The position numbers and the translations under genes were made by a program. A stretch of 64,000 bases of DNA from Rhodocyclales bacterium (GTDB taxonomy: Bacteria; Pseudomonadota; Gammaproteobacteria; Burkholderiales; Rhodocyclaceae), in assembly GCA_003105015.1 (NCBI GenBank), contig PQAF01000034.1, forward strand, positions 79,717 through 143,716, in the 5' to 3' direction. Positions 50,471 through 59,719 of the stretch are shown here, in pieces (the stretch's first letter is position 1; each line of letters starts with the position of its first letter). Under the pieces are notes generated by a model, which made no database searches, was not told the origin of the DNA, and saw only the letters and a program-made list of their open reading frames with translations.

Positions 50471-51076
50471 TCAAGGCTTGGGGGCTACCCAGGGTGTGTA
50501 GTGCCAGTTCCTTTCCCAGGCAGCACGTACCGCATTCGGATATTCCGGGCGGCCCAGGCTTCCGTTGTAGCGCCCTAGTGCGCGGAACAGATCGCCCTTT
50601 TCGATATCCAGATAGTGTTTGAGGATGGTGCAGCCATAGCGCAGGTTCATGCGCAGATGGAATAGGTTGTCGTTTCTACCGCCGATCAGTTTTACCCAGA
50701 AGGGCATGACCTGCATGTAGCCGCGGGCTCCGGCTGACGAAACCGCATACTTCTTGAAACCGCTTTCGACCTGGATCAATCCGAGAACCAATTGCGGATC
50801 CAGACCGGCACGCTTCGCCTCGTAGTGCACTGCACGCAAGAACTCCAGCCGGTGTTCCTGGTTTGGCATGCGCTTGACGAGACGCCCCGACATTTCATCC
50901 AGCCAATGGACCGCTTCCATGGGATTGCCGAACGAACTGGTGGGCGGCCTGCGATCAGAAACGGCTGCATGCAGTGCAGCCTGGATGCTGGCGGCCAACG
51001 GCTCATACTTCTGCGCGCCGGCGCAGGCTGAGCCGGCGGCAACCAGCAGCAACGAAAAAAGAAAACCCTGCTTCAC
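50471..51076 (-). CDS. Lytic transglycosylase (SLT domain)
   Basis: 201 residues. Signal peptide ([20 protein letters not shown]; the Cys could also act as a lipobox). The SLT fold has the catalytic Glu in [13 protein letters not shown], then [12 protein letters not shown] and [14 protein letters not shown], and RYNGSLG. It cleaves peptidoglycan glycan strands. The start overlaps the proS stop by 4 bp. Confidence 0.92.
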   Translation of the reverse strand: MKQGFLFSLLLVAAGSACAGAQKYEPLAASIQAALHAAVSDRRPPTSSFGNPMEAVHWLDEMSGRLVKRMPNQEHRLEFLRAVHYEAKRAGLDPQLVLGLIQVESGFKKYAVSSAGARGYMQVMPFWVKLIGGRNDNLFHLRMNLRYGCTILKHYLDIEKGDLFRALGRYNGSLGRPEYPNAVRAAWERNWHYTPWVAPKP

Positions 51077-52785
51077 ACGCCGAGGCGTTCGCGAACGAAA
51101 TTGCCGATCTCAGCCAAGGGCACCTTGACCGCAGCGGTATCACGACGGTCCTGGTATTCGACCATTCCTTCCTTGAGGCCTCGTTCGCCGATGGTGATGC
51201 GATGAGGTACGCCGATGAGTTCCAGATCGGCGAACATTACGCCAGGGCGTTCGTCCCGGTCATCCATCAGCACATCAAAACCGGCCGCAATGAGTTGGTC
51301 ATATAGACCGTTGGCGGCGTCCTGCACAGACTGACTTTTGCGGTAGCCGACAGGGGCAATGGCGATGTCGAAGGGAGCGATGGCTCGCGGGAAGATGATG
51401 CCCCGCTCGTCATGGTTTTGTTCGATGGCGGCCCCGACGATGCGCGTGACGCCGATCCCGTAGCAGCCCATCTCCATGACTCGCGGCTGGCCTGACTCGT
51501 CGAGGAAGGTCGCTTTCATTGCCTCCGAATACTTGGTGCGCAGCTGGAAGATATGTCCGACTTCGATGCCGCGGCAGATCGACAGTTGGCCCTTGCCGTC
51601 CGGGCTGGGGTCCCCTTCGACGACATTGCGGATATCGAAGACATAGTCGGGCTCGCGCAGATCGCGTCCCCAATTCACTCCCATCAAATGGAACCCCGCT
51701 TCATTGGCGCCGCAGACGAAGTCGCTCATCTGGGCCACGGTGCGGTCGGCGATCACAGGGATGTCCTTCCCTATGCCAACCGGGCCGATGTAGCCTGGGC
51801 GGCATCCCAGATATCGCTCGACCTCCTCGTCGCTGGCAAAACGGAAGGGATTGAGGAAGGGCAATTTGCTTGCCTTGATTTCGTTGAGCGTGTGGTCGCC
51901 GCGAATGAGCAGGAGGAAGAACTGCTCATCATGCATGACGGCAATGGCCTTGACAGTCTTCGTCACGGGCAGCCTGAGGAGGGTAGCCACATCCTCGCAG
52001 CGGATCTTGCCGGGCGTGGCGACCTTCTTCATTTGCTCAGTGTGGCCGTCGCGCGGGGAAGGCGGTGCGAGGCCCTCTGCCAGTTCGACGTTGGCGGCGT
52101 AATCCGAATCCGGGCAAAAGGCGATGGCGTCCTCGCCTGAATCGGCCAGGACATGGAACTCGTGCGAACCGGTGCCGCCGATGGAGCCCGTGTCGGCCGC
52201 GACTGCACGGAAACTCAGGCCCAGACGGGTGAAGATGCGCGTGTAGGTGTCGTGCATGTTCTGGTATTCACGCTGCAAGTCCTCATAGCTTGCGTGAAAG
52301 GAGTAACCGTCCTTCATGAGGAACTCGCGACCGCGCATGACGCCAAAGCGGGGCCGGATCTCGTCGCGGAACTTGGTCTGTATCTGATATAGATGCAATG
52401 GGAGCTGACGGTAGCTCTTGATCTCGCGCCTGACGACGTCGGTAATGACCTCCTCGTGCGTCGGACCGATGACGAAATCGCGTTGGTGACGATCCTTGAA
52501 GCGCAACAGCTCTGGGCCGTACATCTCCCAGCGACCGGTTTCCTGCCATAACTCAGCCGGAATGACCGCCGGCATGAGCAACTCAATGGCGCCGGCCCGG
52601 TTCATCTCATCGCGGATGATGTTTTCCACCTTGCGCAGAATACGCAGGCCCAGCGGCATCCATGTATAGATGCCCCCTGCGAGTCGCTTGATCAGACCTG
52701 CCCGCAGCATGAGCTTGTGACTGACGATCTCCGCGTCGGAGGGGGCCTCCTTCAGCGTGGCGAGGAAAAATTGCGTGGCGCGCAT
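51073..52785 (-). CDS. proS: Prolyl-tRNA synthetase (bacterial type with editing insertion)
   Basis: 570 residues. N-terminal [19 protein letters not shown], class II motif 2 ([18 protein letters not shown]), the INS editing domain (about 225-385, including [11 protein letters not shown]) and C-terminal anticodon domain. It charges tRNA-Pro and can hydrolyse Ala-tRNA-Pro. The reverse strand of its 3' part contains one GACTGACTTTT copy (codons for KSQS). Confidence 0.97.
   Translation of the reverse strand: MRATQFFLATLKEAPSDAEIVSHKLMLRAGLIKRLAGGIYTWMPLGLRILRKVENIIRDEMNRAGAIELLMPAVIPAELWQETGRWEMYGPELLRFKDRHQRDFVIGPTHEEVITDVVRREIKSYRQLPLHLYQIQTKFRDEIRPRFGVMRGREFLMKDGYSFHASYEDLQREYQNMHDTYTRIFTRLGLSFRAVAADTGSIGGTGSHEFHVLADSGEDAIAFCPDSDYAANVELAEGLAPPSPRDGHTEQMKKVATPGKIRCEDVATLLRLPVTKTVKAIAVMHDEQFFLLLIRGDHTLNEIKASKLPFLNPFRFASDEEVERYLGCRPGYIGPVGIGKDIPVIADRTVAQMSDFVCGANEAGFHLMGVNWGRDLREPDYVFDIRNVVEGDPSPDGKGQLSICRGIEVGHIFQLRTKYSEAMKATFLDESGQPRVMEMGCYGIGVTRIVGAAIEQNHDERGIIFPRAIAPFDIAIAPVGYRKSQSVQDAANGLYDQLIAAGFDVLMDDRDERPGVMFADLELIGVPHRITIGERGLKEGMVEYQDRRDTAAVKVPLAEIGNFVRERLGV
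51329..51339 (+). repeat. GACTGACTTTT copy 5
   Basis: Exact 11-mer followed by GC, on the non-coding strand of proS. The orientation on the chromosome is the same as the other four copies although the gene runs the other way. Confidence 0.7.
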
Positions 52786-52918
52786 GGTCGTAGATGGGGC
52801 TAAAAAAACCGAATTTTACCGTAGTAGGCCGAGTCTCAGAGGAGATAAGCCGACGGCTTTCAATCGTGGGTGAATTGTGGAAAAATGAAGACAGTCCAAT
52901 TATTGATGGGTAGCAATC

Positions 52919-53446
52919 ATGCTCGATCGTGAAGGCTATCGCCCTAACGTCGGCATCATCCTGGTCAACGGCAGGAACGAGGTATTCTGGGGTAAGCGCA
53001 TACGAGAGCATTCCTGGCAGTTTCCGCAGGGCGGGATCAAGCACGGCGAGTCTCCCGAACAGGCGATGTACCGTGAGTTGCATGAAGAAATCGGCCTGAG
53101 GCAGGAACACGTCAGGATTCTCGGGCGCACGCGGGACTGGTTGCGTTATGAGGTGCCGAAGCAGTGGATTCGGCGCGAATGGCGCAATACGTACCGCGGC
53201 CAGAAGCAAATCTGGTTCATGCTGCGCCTGACCGGGCGGGATACCGATGTCTCGCTGCGTGCCAGCAATCACCCAGAATTCGACGCTTGGCGCTGGAGCG
53301 ACTATTGGGTGCCGCTTGACGCCGTGATCGAATTCAAGCGAGGAGTGTACCAGCAGGCTCTAATCGAGCTGTCCCGCTTCGTCTTTCGCCATCCGGCGGA
53401 CCGGCAACCGAAGTGGGCCGTTCCTTCCGACTCCCTGCAGTCCTGA
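52919..53446 (+). CDS. rppH: RNA pyrophosphohydrolase RppH
   Basis: 175 residues. Opening [18 protein letters not shown] and the Nudix box [17 protein letters not shown](H)EE are diagnostic, with [19 protein letters not shown] downstream. It removes 5' pyrophosphate to trigger mRNA decay. Divergent from proS with 133 bp between. Confidence 0.96.
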   Translation: MLDREGYRPNVGIILVNGRNEVFWGKRIREHSWQFPQGGIKHGESPEQAMYRELHEEIGLRQEHVRILGRTRDWLRYEVPKQWIRREWRNTYRGQKQIWFMLRLTGRDTDVSLRASNHPEFDAWRWSDYWVPLDAVIEFKRGVYQQALIELSRFVFRHPADRQPKWAVPSDSLQS

Positions 53447-53595
53447 GCGGGCATGGCCGCCGATTCAGGCGGCTAATGACGCAATCCGCAGGTTCCATTT
53501 TCACTTCGCCCCTTTTGTGCCGAAAATGAAATGCAGCGTCCGCAGAGACGCGCATTCCGCGATGTTCCGCAGCACGACATAAAAGGAGGAGAGCG

Positions 53596-54192
53596 ATGAT
53601 CCGCGAGCAATACAAAACCCTGCGCCAAACCCGCCTTGAGCAGTGTGCAAGTTATTACCAGGCCGAGTCGCTGCCCTTGCGCAGCGTTCAGCTCGACTCC
53701 CCCGCACTTGAAGTGATGACCGATCTCAAGCGGACCCAAGCGGTCACCATCGGTCCGGACGCCACTCTGACCGCGGTGAATAAGGCCATGATGCGCAATA
53801 CAGTCCGGTCGCTCCTTGTGGCCGACGAGAGGCGCTGCATCCTCGGCATCATTACTTCAACCGACAGCATGGGCGAAAGGCCGATGCAAATTGTCCTTGA
53901 GCGAGGCATTCGCCATGAGGAGGTTCTGGTGCGTGACATCATGACGCCGCGCGATCGGCTTGAGGTGCTGGATATGGAGGTGGTTCGTGCAGCAGAAGTC
54001 GGCCATGTCGTGGCGACCCTCAAATGGACGGGAAGGCAGCATGCGCTGGTGGCCGAGGAGGATGCTTCAGGTCGCCAGATGATCAGAGGAATTTTCTCCG
54101 CATCCCAGATTGCCCGCCAGTTGGGCATGACGATTCATGCTGTCCAGATTGCTTCGACTTTTGCTGAAATCGAGGCGGCTATTGCCCACTGA
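53596..54192 (+). CDS. CBS-domain protein
   Basis: 198 residues with strong ribosome-binding site (AAAGGAGGAG). Two CBS motifs: SPALEVMTDLKRTQAVTIGP with NTVRSLLVADERRCILGI, and VRDIMTPRDRLEVLDME with RQHALVAEEDASGRQMIRGI. No catalytic domain is attached, so it probably senses an adenosine ligand and acts on a partner that cannot be named. Confidence 0.88.
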   Translation: MIREQYKTLRQTRLEQCASYYQAESLPLRSVQLDSPALEVMTDLKRTQAVTIGPDATLTAVNKAMMRNTVRSLLVADERRCILGIITSTDSMGERPMQIVLERGIRHEEVLVRDIMTPRDRLEVLDMEVVRAAEVGHVVATLKWTGRQHALVAEEDASGRQMIRGIFSASQIARQLGMTIHAVQIASTFAEIEAAIAH

Positions 54193-54277
54193 GTGAGGCC
54201 ATCGTCACGGTGTATCATTCACGGATGTTTCTGGCCAGGTCGGATGAGGACATTGCCGGCCACCGACTGGAGTATCT

Positions 54278-54814
54278 GTGGAGATGCATGGAGGAAAGAC
54301 TTTTCTGTTTGCCTTTGTTGGTGCTCTGGCACTTGCCGGGCCGGTAACCGGGCAGGAATTCTTCGGCGACAAGAAGTACGGCGAGTTTTATGAGGAGGAT
54401 AAGAAGTGGATTGAACTGGAGTCCAAACCACCCCCCTACCCTCAGGAGCAAGCCCTTGTCGAATTCAATGCTGGTGCCGCAACAAGCAATCGGTACTACA
54501 TTGACGGCTCGACGCTTAACGTAGGTGGGGATGGCGTGGTCCGCTACGTGGTTGTCATCAGGGCGGTGGGAGGGGCGACCAACGTGAATTTCGAGGGCAT
54601 CCGATGTGGTAGCAGGGAGCGGAAGCTGTATGCGATCGGCCGTAGCGACCGTACTTGGGCCACGTCTCGTACGCAGTCATGGCAACTGATTCAGCAGGGT
54701 AGTTACCAGGCGGTGCTTTCCAGGGAGTACTTCTGCCCGAACAATGGGATCATCCTCAAGGCTGAGGAAGGAATAGATGCACTCAAGCGTGGCGGCCACC
54801 CAGAGGCCAAGTAG
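54278..54814 (+). CDS. CNP1-like secreted protein
   Basis: 178 residues from GTG, chosen because GGAG sits seven bases upstream; an ATG at 54284 is possible. A signal peptide (KTFLFAFVGALALAGPVTG) is followed by LVEFNAGAATSNRYYIDGS, VVIRAVGGATNVNFEGIRC and a second Cys in REYFCPNNGI. This matches the CNP1-like family, whose role is not established. Confidence 0.88.
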   Translation: MEMHGGKTFLFAFVGALALAGPVTGQEFFGDKKYGEFYEEDKKWIELESKPPPYPQEQALVEFNAGAATSNRYYIDGSTLNVGGDGVVRYVVVIRAVGGATNVNFEGIRCGSRERKLYAIGRSDRTWATSRTQSWQLIQQGSYQAVLSREYFCPNNGIILKAEEGIDALKRGGHPEAK

Positions 54815-54841
54815 GTGTTGATTTAGATTTAGGCTTGACTG

Positions 54842-55462
54842 GTGATAGACGGACTGATTATCGAATTAGACAAGGCCTTGCGTGCGTTGTATGCGCCCGG
54901 ACGAAGCGTGCGCCACGCTCCCGGTGCCGATCTGTCGGAGGGGGCGCTAACTGTCGGTGAGAAACGGCATGCTGCATCCTTGATGCGGGTGAATCATAGT
55001 GGAGAAATCTGTGCCCAGGCACTGTATCAGGGGCAGGCTTTGGCATCTAAGGAGGATTCAATTCAGTTGGCCCTGAACAGAGCCGCCGTGGAAGAAGGTG
55101 AGCATCTGGCCTGGACGGAGCGTCGACTCGTTGAATTGGGAAGTCGAAAGAGCGTGTTGAATCCGCTCTGGTACGTCGGCTCCCTGTCTATCGGAATTAT
55201 CGCAGGCAAATTCGGTGACGACTGGAATCTGGGTTTTCTAGCCGAAACCGAGCGGCAGGTTGAGGCGCACCTGAATCGTCATTTGCAGCGATTGCCGGAA
55301 AATGACCGAAAATCATGGGCGGTTATTGAGCAAATGAAGATCGACGAAGTAGGCCATGCGCATACCGCCGAACGATTGGGCGCCCGGGAGTTGCCCTGGG
55401 CGGTCAAGTGGGTGATGCGGTTTGCCTCGAGCGTTATGACCCGTACAGCCTACTGGATCTGA
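54842..55462 (+). CDS. coq7: Demethoxyubiquinone hydroxylase Coq7
   Basis: 206 residues from GTG. Di-iron ligands lie in LMRVNHSGEICAQALYQGQ, EEGEHLAWTERRL and IDEVGHAHTAERLG (ExxH patterns). It performs the last ring hydroxylation in ubiquinone synthesis under oxygen. The next gene converges directly at its stop. Confidence 0.94.
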   Translation: MIDGLIIELDKALRALYAPGRSVRHAPGADLSEGALTVGEKRHAASLMRVNHSGEICAQALYQGQALASKEDSIQLALNRAAVEEGEHLAWTERRLVELGSRKSVLNPLWYVGSLSIGIIAGKFGDDWNLGFLAETERQVEAHLNRHLQRLPENDRKSWAVIEQMKIDEVGHAHTAERLGARELPWAVKWVMRFASSVMTRTAYWI

Positions 55463-55885
55463 TCACGTCTCGACGATCTCCCAATCATGGGTGATGGTTG
55501 CGGTTTTGCCCAGCATGATTGAAGCTGAGCAATATTTTTCCGCTGAAAGATTGATAGCCCGATCCACTGCTTCCGCTTTCAACGCCCTGCCTTTTACGAT
55601 GAAGTGAAAATGGATCCTGGTGAATACCTTGGGATCCGTTTCTGCACGGTCGGCTTTCAACTGTACCTCGCAACCCGAAATATCCTGACGACTTTTGTTC
55701 AGGATCATCACCACGTCGTAAGCCGTACATCCACCTGCTCCCGCCAGAATCAGTTCCATCGGCCTTGGCGCCAAATTATTGCCGCCCCCCTCTGGCGCGC
55801 CATCCATTACTACAATATGGCCGCTGCCGCTGCGCGCTGCGAAAGCCATGCCACCCTCTCCTAGCCACTGGACCGTACATTCCAT
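55463..55885 (-). CDS. OsmC-family protein
   Basis: 140 residues from the ATG at 55885 (MECTVQWLGEGGMAF), the family's normal length; an open frame continues 58 codons upstream through AT-rich sequence but has no OsmC-like content. The two catalytic-type cysteines are in AGAGGCTAYDVVMIL and EKYCSASIMLGK. OsmC/YhfA-like proteins reduce or sense peroxides. Confidence 0.9.
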   Translation of the reverse strand: MECTVQWLGEGGMAFAARSGSGHIVVMDGAPEGGGNNLAPRPMELILAGAGGCTAYDVVMILNKSRQDISGCEVQLKADRAETDPKVFTRIHFHFIVKGRALKAEAVDRAINLSAEKYCSASIMLGKTATITHDWEIVET

Positions 55886-56135
55886 CTCAATTTTTCCTAT
55901 TTTCAATTCGGCGATTCTAGCCGAAACACCTATTAGATAATCTTTCGCTTCCGATTGTGTAGCGGTAGTGCCAGTGCGTTTGTGCGCCGCAATAATGTGG
56001 GGATATTTGCTAATAATGGTAGAGTTGATAGAGACTTTATTTTTTATAACGGCGCTCAATATAATTTAAAAAATCAAAAATAATCAACATATTGAGACAA
56101 TATTTAGAATGGTTATGGTGCTATAGAGAAATAAA
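55886..56135. other. AT-rich intergenic sequence upstream of the small-RNA candidate
   Basis: Clearly lower GC than the rest of the window. No coding signal was accepted: the frames open here have no ribosome-binding site and match no family. The OsmC promoter should lie in it. It ends at the operator-like repeats starting at 56136. Confidence 0.6.
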
Positions 56136-56172
56136 TGTGCACTGCACAAAAAAATTCTTGCATCGCACAAAA
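56136..56172 (+). promoter_or_regulatory. Two tandem TGCA(CT/TC)GCACAAAA operator-like sites
   Basis: TGCACTGCACAAAA (56138-56151) and TGCATCGCACAAAA (56159-56172) differ at two adjacent bases and are spaced exactly 21 bp, about two helical turns. The first is part of the perfect odd palindrome TGTGCACTGCACA (56136-56148); the second overlaps the -35 box of the small-RNA promoter. The TGC/GCA layout recalls PhaR-type sites, which is only a resemblance. Confidence 0.6.
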
Positions 56173-56186
56173 TATTTTGCCATACT
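56158..56186 (+). promoter_or_regulatory. Promoter of the small-RNA candidate
   Basis: TTGCAT (56158-56163), 17-bp spacer, CATACT (56181-56186); transcription would begin near 56193. The -35 box lies inside the second operator-like repeat. Confidence 0.6.
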
Positions 56187-56192
56187 GAAGTT

Positions 56193-56324
56193 GTTCGAAC
56201 GTTATTGCTGGCTGTGGTTCGTGGCCATTTTTGAAAGCGCAGTAACGTTCAAGGTTTTGTCTCCTCCACCCTCCTCCTTTGGTGTGGATTTAGCGCGATC
56301 CTCCGTGGATCGCGCTTTTTTTTT
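56193..56324 (+). ncRNA. Candidate anti-Shine-Dalgarno small RNA (~130 nt)
   Basis: Hairpin 1: GAACGTTATTGC (56197-56208) pairs fully, with one G-U, with GCAGTAACGTTC (56239-56250), containing an inner TGGCT/GGCCA stem. Hairpin 2: TCCACC (56265-56270) with GGTGTGGA (56281-56288, one bulge) and the loop CTCCTCCTTT. CCTCC occurs at 56263-56267, 56270-56274 and 56273-56277. Hairpin 3 is a strong terminator. Promoter, structure and terminator fit an Hfq-type regulatory RNA that masks ribosome-binding sites. No family was recognised. Confidence 0.7.
56292..56324 (+). terminator. Intrinsic terminator of the small-RNA candidate
   Basis: AGCGCGATC (56292-56300) pairs with GATCGCGCT (56308-56316) around a 7-nt loop, followed by an unbroken T run through 56324. 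No protein gene on the plus strand ends nearby, which implies a non-coding transcript. Confidence 0.88.
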
Positions 56325-56402
56325 CGTGGCTTGGGTTCGATCTCATTCACTGCATCTTGGGGCAAAAAAGTCGTCGATTTGATTTAATGCGGCCTAGCTA
56401 GA

Positions 56403-56432
56403 TTGACATGCCCATTCTAATTGCAATACAAT
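56403..56432 (+). promoter_or_regulatory. Promoter of rplM-rpsI
   Basis: TTGACA (56403-56408), 18-bp spacer, TACAAT (56427-56432). The start site would be near 56439, leaving a ~40-nt leader with AGAGGGAA before the ATG. Confidence 0.7.
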
Positions 56433-56477
56433 GCACGGCTTTCCGTATTACGCAGTTAGTGCCGTAGAGGGAATTTC

Positions 56478-56906
56478 ATGAGAACGTTTTCTGCCAAGCC
56501 GCACGAAGTCAAGCGTGACTGGTTTGTCGTTGATGCGACGGACAAGGTCCTCGGCCGGCTGGCCACCGAAATTGCACGCCGCCTGCGCGGCAAGCACAAG
56601 CCAGAGTACACGCCGCATGTGGATACTGGCGACTATATTGTCGTGGTCAATGCTGAGAAGCTGCGTGTGACCGGTGCCAAGGCCGAACAGAAGGTGTACT
56701 ACCGTCACTCAGGTTATCCGGGTGGCATTTACGAAGACACTTTCACCAAGCTGCAACAGCGCGCTCCTTCACGTGTGCTGGAAATAGCAGTTAAGGGCAT
56801 GTTGCCGAAGGGCCCGCTTGGCTATGCCATGATCAAAAAGTTGAAAGTCTATGCTGGCGGTGATCATCCGCATGTCGCCCAGCAGCCCAAGTCGCTGGAG
56901 ATTTAA
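56478..56906 (+). CDS. rplM: 50S ribosomal protein L13
   Basis: 142 residues, normal length. [40 protein letters not shown] and [20 protein letters not shown] are standard L13 stretches. It binds 23S rRNA early in 50S assembly. First gene of the rplM-rpsI operon. Confidence 0.98.
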   Translation: MRTFSAKPHEVKRDWFVVDATDKVLGRLATEIARRLRGKHKPEYTPHVDTGDYIVVVNAEKLRVTGAKAEQKVYYRHSGYPGGIYEDTFTKLQQRAPSRVLEIAVKGMLPKGPLGYAMIKKLKVYAGGDHPHVAQQPKSLEI

Positions 56907-56909
56907 GGA

Positions 56910-57302
56910 ATGGCTGTGAATTACTATTACGGTACGGGCCGGCGCAAGACTGCAGTTGCTCGCGTGTTCATGAAAAGCGGCAGCGGCAAGTTCGTTGTTA
57001 ATGATAAGCCGGTCGATGAGTTTTTTTCCCGCGAAACTGGGCGTATGGTTGTCCGTCAGCCGCTGGAATTGACCCAACATACAGGCACCTTCGATATTTT
57101 GGTGAACGTCTGTGGTGGCGGCGAGTCCGGCCAGGCTGGCGCAGTTCGCCATGGGATCACCCGTGCGCTGATTGAATATGACGCGACTTTGAAACCTGTT
57201 CTGTCGAAGGCTGGCTTCGTGACTCGAGATGCGCGCGAAGTCGAACGTAAAAAGGTTGGTCTGCACAAGGCGCGGCGCCGCAAACAGTTCTCCAAGCGTT
57301 AA
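56910..57302 (+). CDS. rpsI: 30S ribosomal protein S9
   Basis: 130 residues ending in the basic tail [17 protein letters not shown] that reaches the P-site t[19 protein letters not shown] at the start is typical. It lies 3 bp after rplM and is followed by a strong terminator. Confidence 0.98.
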   Translation: MAVNYYYGTGRRKTAVARVFMKSGSGKFVVNDKPVDEFFSRETGRMVVRQPLELTQHTGTFDILVNVCGGGESGQAGAVRHGITRALIEYDATLKPVLSKAGFVTRDAREVERKKVGLHKARRRKQFSKR

Positions 57303-57315
57303 TTCCGCTCGAAGC

Positions 57316-57349
57316 GATGAAAAAGCCGCCGCAAGGCGGCTTTTTCATC
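57316..57349 (+). terminator. Intrinsic terminator of rplM-rpsI
   Basis: Perfect 15-bp inverted repeat (arms 57316-57330 and 57335-57349) around GCAA, with core AAAAAGCCGCC/GGCGGCTTTTT giving the T run on the plus strand. It is 14 bp after the rpsI stop. Confidence 0.93.
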
Positions 57350-57415
57350 TATGGGAGGTTCATTGCGTGATTCAGAAGCCGTGCATTACCATATCCCCTT
57401 GAAGTGGAGACAGGG

Positions 57416-58444
57416 ATGATTAAGGTTGGCATAATCGGCGGCACTGGCTATACGGGCGTTGAATTGCTGCGCATACTGGCGCAACACCCACAAGTCGAAT
57501 TGCAGGCCATTACTTCGCGAGGTGATGCCGGTATACCTGTTGCGAACATGTTCCCGAGCTTGCGCGGGCGTGTTGCCTTGGATTTCGTTGATCCCAAGGC
57601 AGCTGCCCTGGAGACATGCGACGTCGTCTTTTTCGCTACGCCGAATGGCATCGCAATGGGACAGGCCCGGTCGCTAGTCGATGCCGGGGTGCGGGTTATC
57701 GACCTAGCGGCGGATTTCCGGATCAAGGATCCCGCTGAGTGGGAGAGGTGGTATGGCATGAAGCATGCCGCCCCCGAACTCATCGCAGAAGCGGTGTACG
57801 GCCTGCCTGAGGCCAATCGGGAGAAAATTCGTTCAGCCAGACTGGTGGCCAATCCAGGTTGTTATCCTACGGCGGTTCAACTGGGGTTCTTGCCTCTGGT
57901 CGAATCGGGCTTGGTTGATACGACTCACCTGATTGCCGATGCGAAATCCGGCGTTTCCGGGGCCGGTCGCAAGGCGGAAATACACACTCTTTTTGCAGAG
58001 GCATCTGACAACTTCAAGGCTTATGGGGTGCCTGGACATCGCCACTTGCCCGAAATCCGCCAAGGATTGTCGATTGCCGCAAGCAAGCCGGTGGAATTGA
58101 CCTTTGTGCCGCATCTGACGCCGATGATCCGGGGCATTCACGCCACGCTGTATGCCCAGGTAACCAGGGAAGCGGATTTCCAGGCCTTGTATGAGTCACG
58201 TTACAAGGCAGAGCCTTTTGTGGATGTGCTGCCTTTCGCTAGTCATCCTGATACACGTTCGGTACGTGCGGCCAATGTCTGCAGAATCGCTCTGCATAGG
58301 CCCCAAGGCGGGAACACCCTGGTAGTCCTGTCCGTGATCGATAATCTGGTCAAGGGTGCCGCCGGCCAAGCCGTTCAGAACATGAATATCATGTTCGGAT
58401 TCGACGAGTGCGCAGGACTTACGCAGATTCCCGTCTTGCCGTAA
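57416..58444 (+). CDS. argC: N-acetyl-gamma-glutamyl-phosphate reductase
   Basis: 342 residues from the ATG at 57416. NADP motif [15 protein letters not shown], active-site Cys in [14 protein letters not shown], and [12 protein letters not shown], later HRHLPEI. It carries out the third step of arginine synthesis; argB is elsewhere in this window. Confidence 0.97.
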   Translation: MIKVGIIGGTGYTGVELLRILAQHPQVELQAITSRGDAGIPVANMFPSLRGRVALDFVDPKAAALETCDVVFFATPNGIAMGQARSLVDAGVRVIDLAADFRIKDPAEWERWYGMKHAAPELIAEAVYGLPEANREKIRSARLVANPGCYPTAVQLGFLPLVESGLVDTTHLIADAKSGVSGAGRKAEIHTLFAEASDNFKAYGVPGHRHLPEIRQGLSIAASKPVELTFVPHLTPMIRGIHATLYAQVTREADFQALYESRYKAEPFVDVLPFASHPDTRSVRAANVCRIALHRPQGGNTLVVLSVIDNLVKGAAGQAVQNMNIMFGFDECAGLTQIPVLP

Positions 58445-59178
58445 CGCTGCGCCGGCTGCGCAGCCGATTCGGTATTTCGGCTCCCAGAGTGGCAGTGCGC
58501 ACTCACATTCCATGGTATTGGCGTGCATTGGCGGCGATTGCCGTTCTGTCCATCTCCTTTGCGCTCGCCGGCTGGGTATATGACGCGGGCCGCAAAATTG
58601 CCGGTTTTGATCGGCGCGAGACTGAGCAGGAAATGACGGCCCTGCGGGATCGGGTGGATGAGTTGCAGCAGGAAGCGGCTAGGTTGCGTGCCTTGGCTAA
58701 TGCTGGAGAAAGCAATGTGCAGATTGAACGTACGGCACAGCAACAGTTGGTTCGCCAAGTGAAGGCCTTAGAGCAGGAGAATGGCCGACTCAAGGAGGAT
58801 CTGGCCTTCTTCGAGAATCTTGCTTCTGCCGAAGGGAAGGAGGCCGGGTTTACCATCAATCGGCTGCGTATCGAGCCTAATGGCAATCCAGGTCAATACC
58901 GTTATCGACTCCTTGCCGCCGCACAGGGAGGTAAAAAAGATCGTGAATTTCGGGGAAGTCTTCAACTTGTGATCAGCCTGCAGCAGGGGGGTAAAAGTGC
59001 TATGATGACTTTGCCAGAGCCGAATGATCCTGCCAAGCAGCGTTTTAATATAAATTTCAAACACTTCCAGAGGGTCGACGGCACCTTCCAAGTTCCTGTG
59101 GGAGTGCGCGTCAACAGCGTCGAGGCGCGCCTGATACAAGATGGTGTAACACGGGCCTCGCAGACGGTCACGCTATAG
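58408..59178 (+). CDS. Membrane-anchored coiled-coil protein, DUF6776-like
   Basis: 256 residues from GTG, overlapping argC by 37 bp; a later start is possible. One transmembrane helix (about 40-62, [19 protein letters not shown]) is followed by a coiled coil (about 75-145) and a beta-rich C-terminal domain ([20 protein letters not shown]). It sits before a bactofilin, as in many betaproteobacteria, hinting at a cell-envelope scaffold role. Confidence 0.82.
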   Translation: MRRTYADSRLAVTLRRLRSRFGISAPRVAVRTHIPWYWRALAAIAVLSISFALAGWVYDAGRKIAGFDRRETEQEMTALRDRVDELQQEAARLRALANAGESNVQIERTAQQQLVRQVKALEQENGRLKEDLAFFENLASAEGKEAGFTINRLRIEPNGNPGQYRYRLLAAAQGGKKDREFRGSLQLVISLQQGGKSAMMTLPEPNDPAKQRFNINFKHFQRVDGTFQVPVGVRVNSVEARLIQDGVTRASQTVTL

Positions 59179-59188
59179 GGGGAATCCC

Positions 59189-59596
59189 ATGTTTCTCAAG
59201 AAGGACAAATCCAGCAAACCGCAAAGCCGCATTGATAGTCTGATCGGGGCGGGAACAAAAATCGAAGGCGACGTCACATTTGTTGGCGGACTTCGGGTAG
59301 ATGGTGAGGTGAAAGGCAATGTCCGCTCAACAGGGGATGGTGGTGGGACGCTGGTGCTTAGCGAACATGCCCGGATTGAAGGTGAAATCCATGTTTCCCA
59401 TCTGGTTATTAATGGCACGATTATTGGACCAGTCTACTCGAGTGAATTCCTTGAACTTCAGCCTCGCGCTCGCGTCACAGGGGATGTGCAGTACAACAGC
59501 TTGGAAATGCATTTGGGCGCCATCGTTCAGGGAAGGCTGGTACATCAGGGAGGCACAGGGAAGGCGGTTGAACTGAAGCTGGCTTCCAGTAATTGA
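59189..59596 (+). CDS. Bactofilin
   Basis: 135 residues. Right-handed beta-helix repeats: GAGTKIEGDVTFVGGLRVDG, EGEIHVSHLVINGTIIG, then PRARVTGDVQYNSLEM. Bactofilins self-assemble without nucleotide and help place wall enzymes. The last codons are within a 36-bp direct repeat. A peptidoglycan peptidase lies ~1.7 kb away. Confidence 0.93.
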   Translation: MFLKKDKSSKPQSRIDSLIGAGTKIEGDVTFVGGLRVDGEVKGNVRSTGDGGGTLVLSEHARIEGEIHVSHLVINGTIIGPVYSSEFLELQPRARVTGDVQYNSLEMHLGAIVQGRLVHQGGTGKAVELKLASSN

Positions 59597-59614
59597 CGGA
59601 GCGCTTGCCAGCCC
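59579..59614 (+). repeat. 36-bp direct repeat, copy A (includes the bactofilin stop codon)
   Basis: Begins CTGGCTTCCAGTAATTGACG and ends GCTTGCCAGCCC; identical to copy B 66 bp downstream. Its ends are inverted (GCTGGC and GCCAGC), so each copy can form a hairpin. Confidence 0.9.
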
Positions 59615-59644
59615 TCGACCAGGACGTAACCGGAATCGGCGGCA

Positions 59645-59680
59645 CTGGCTTCCAGTAATTGACGGAGCGCTTGCCAGCCC
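59645..59680 (+). repeat. 36-bp direct repeat, copy B
   Basis: Exact second copy, entirely intergenic, 40 bp before the erpA ATG. The 66-bp spacing looks like a partial tandem duplication of the bactofilin gene end. Confidence 0.9.
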
Positions 59681-59719
59681 ATATATTGTTTAAGTGTTTA
59701 TCGGTTTTAGGAGTTTCCA

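Noticed and set aside
53447..53595. Small hairpins between rppH and the CBS gene (GCCGCC/GGCGGC and GCGTC/GACGC)
   Set aside because: Short stems without T runs or conserved order; not enough for a terminator or RNA call.
56325..56345. T-arm-like GGTTCGATC suggesting a tRNA
   Set aside because: No acceptor, D or anticodon stem can be paired around it.
56092..56382. 96-codon open frame across the small-RNA region
   Set aside because: It has a weak start with no ribosome-binding site, runs through the promoter, hairpins and terminator, and its composition matches no family.
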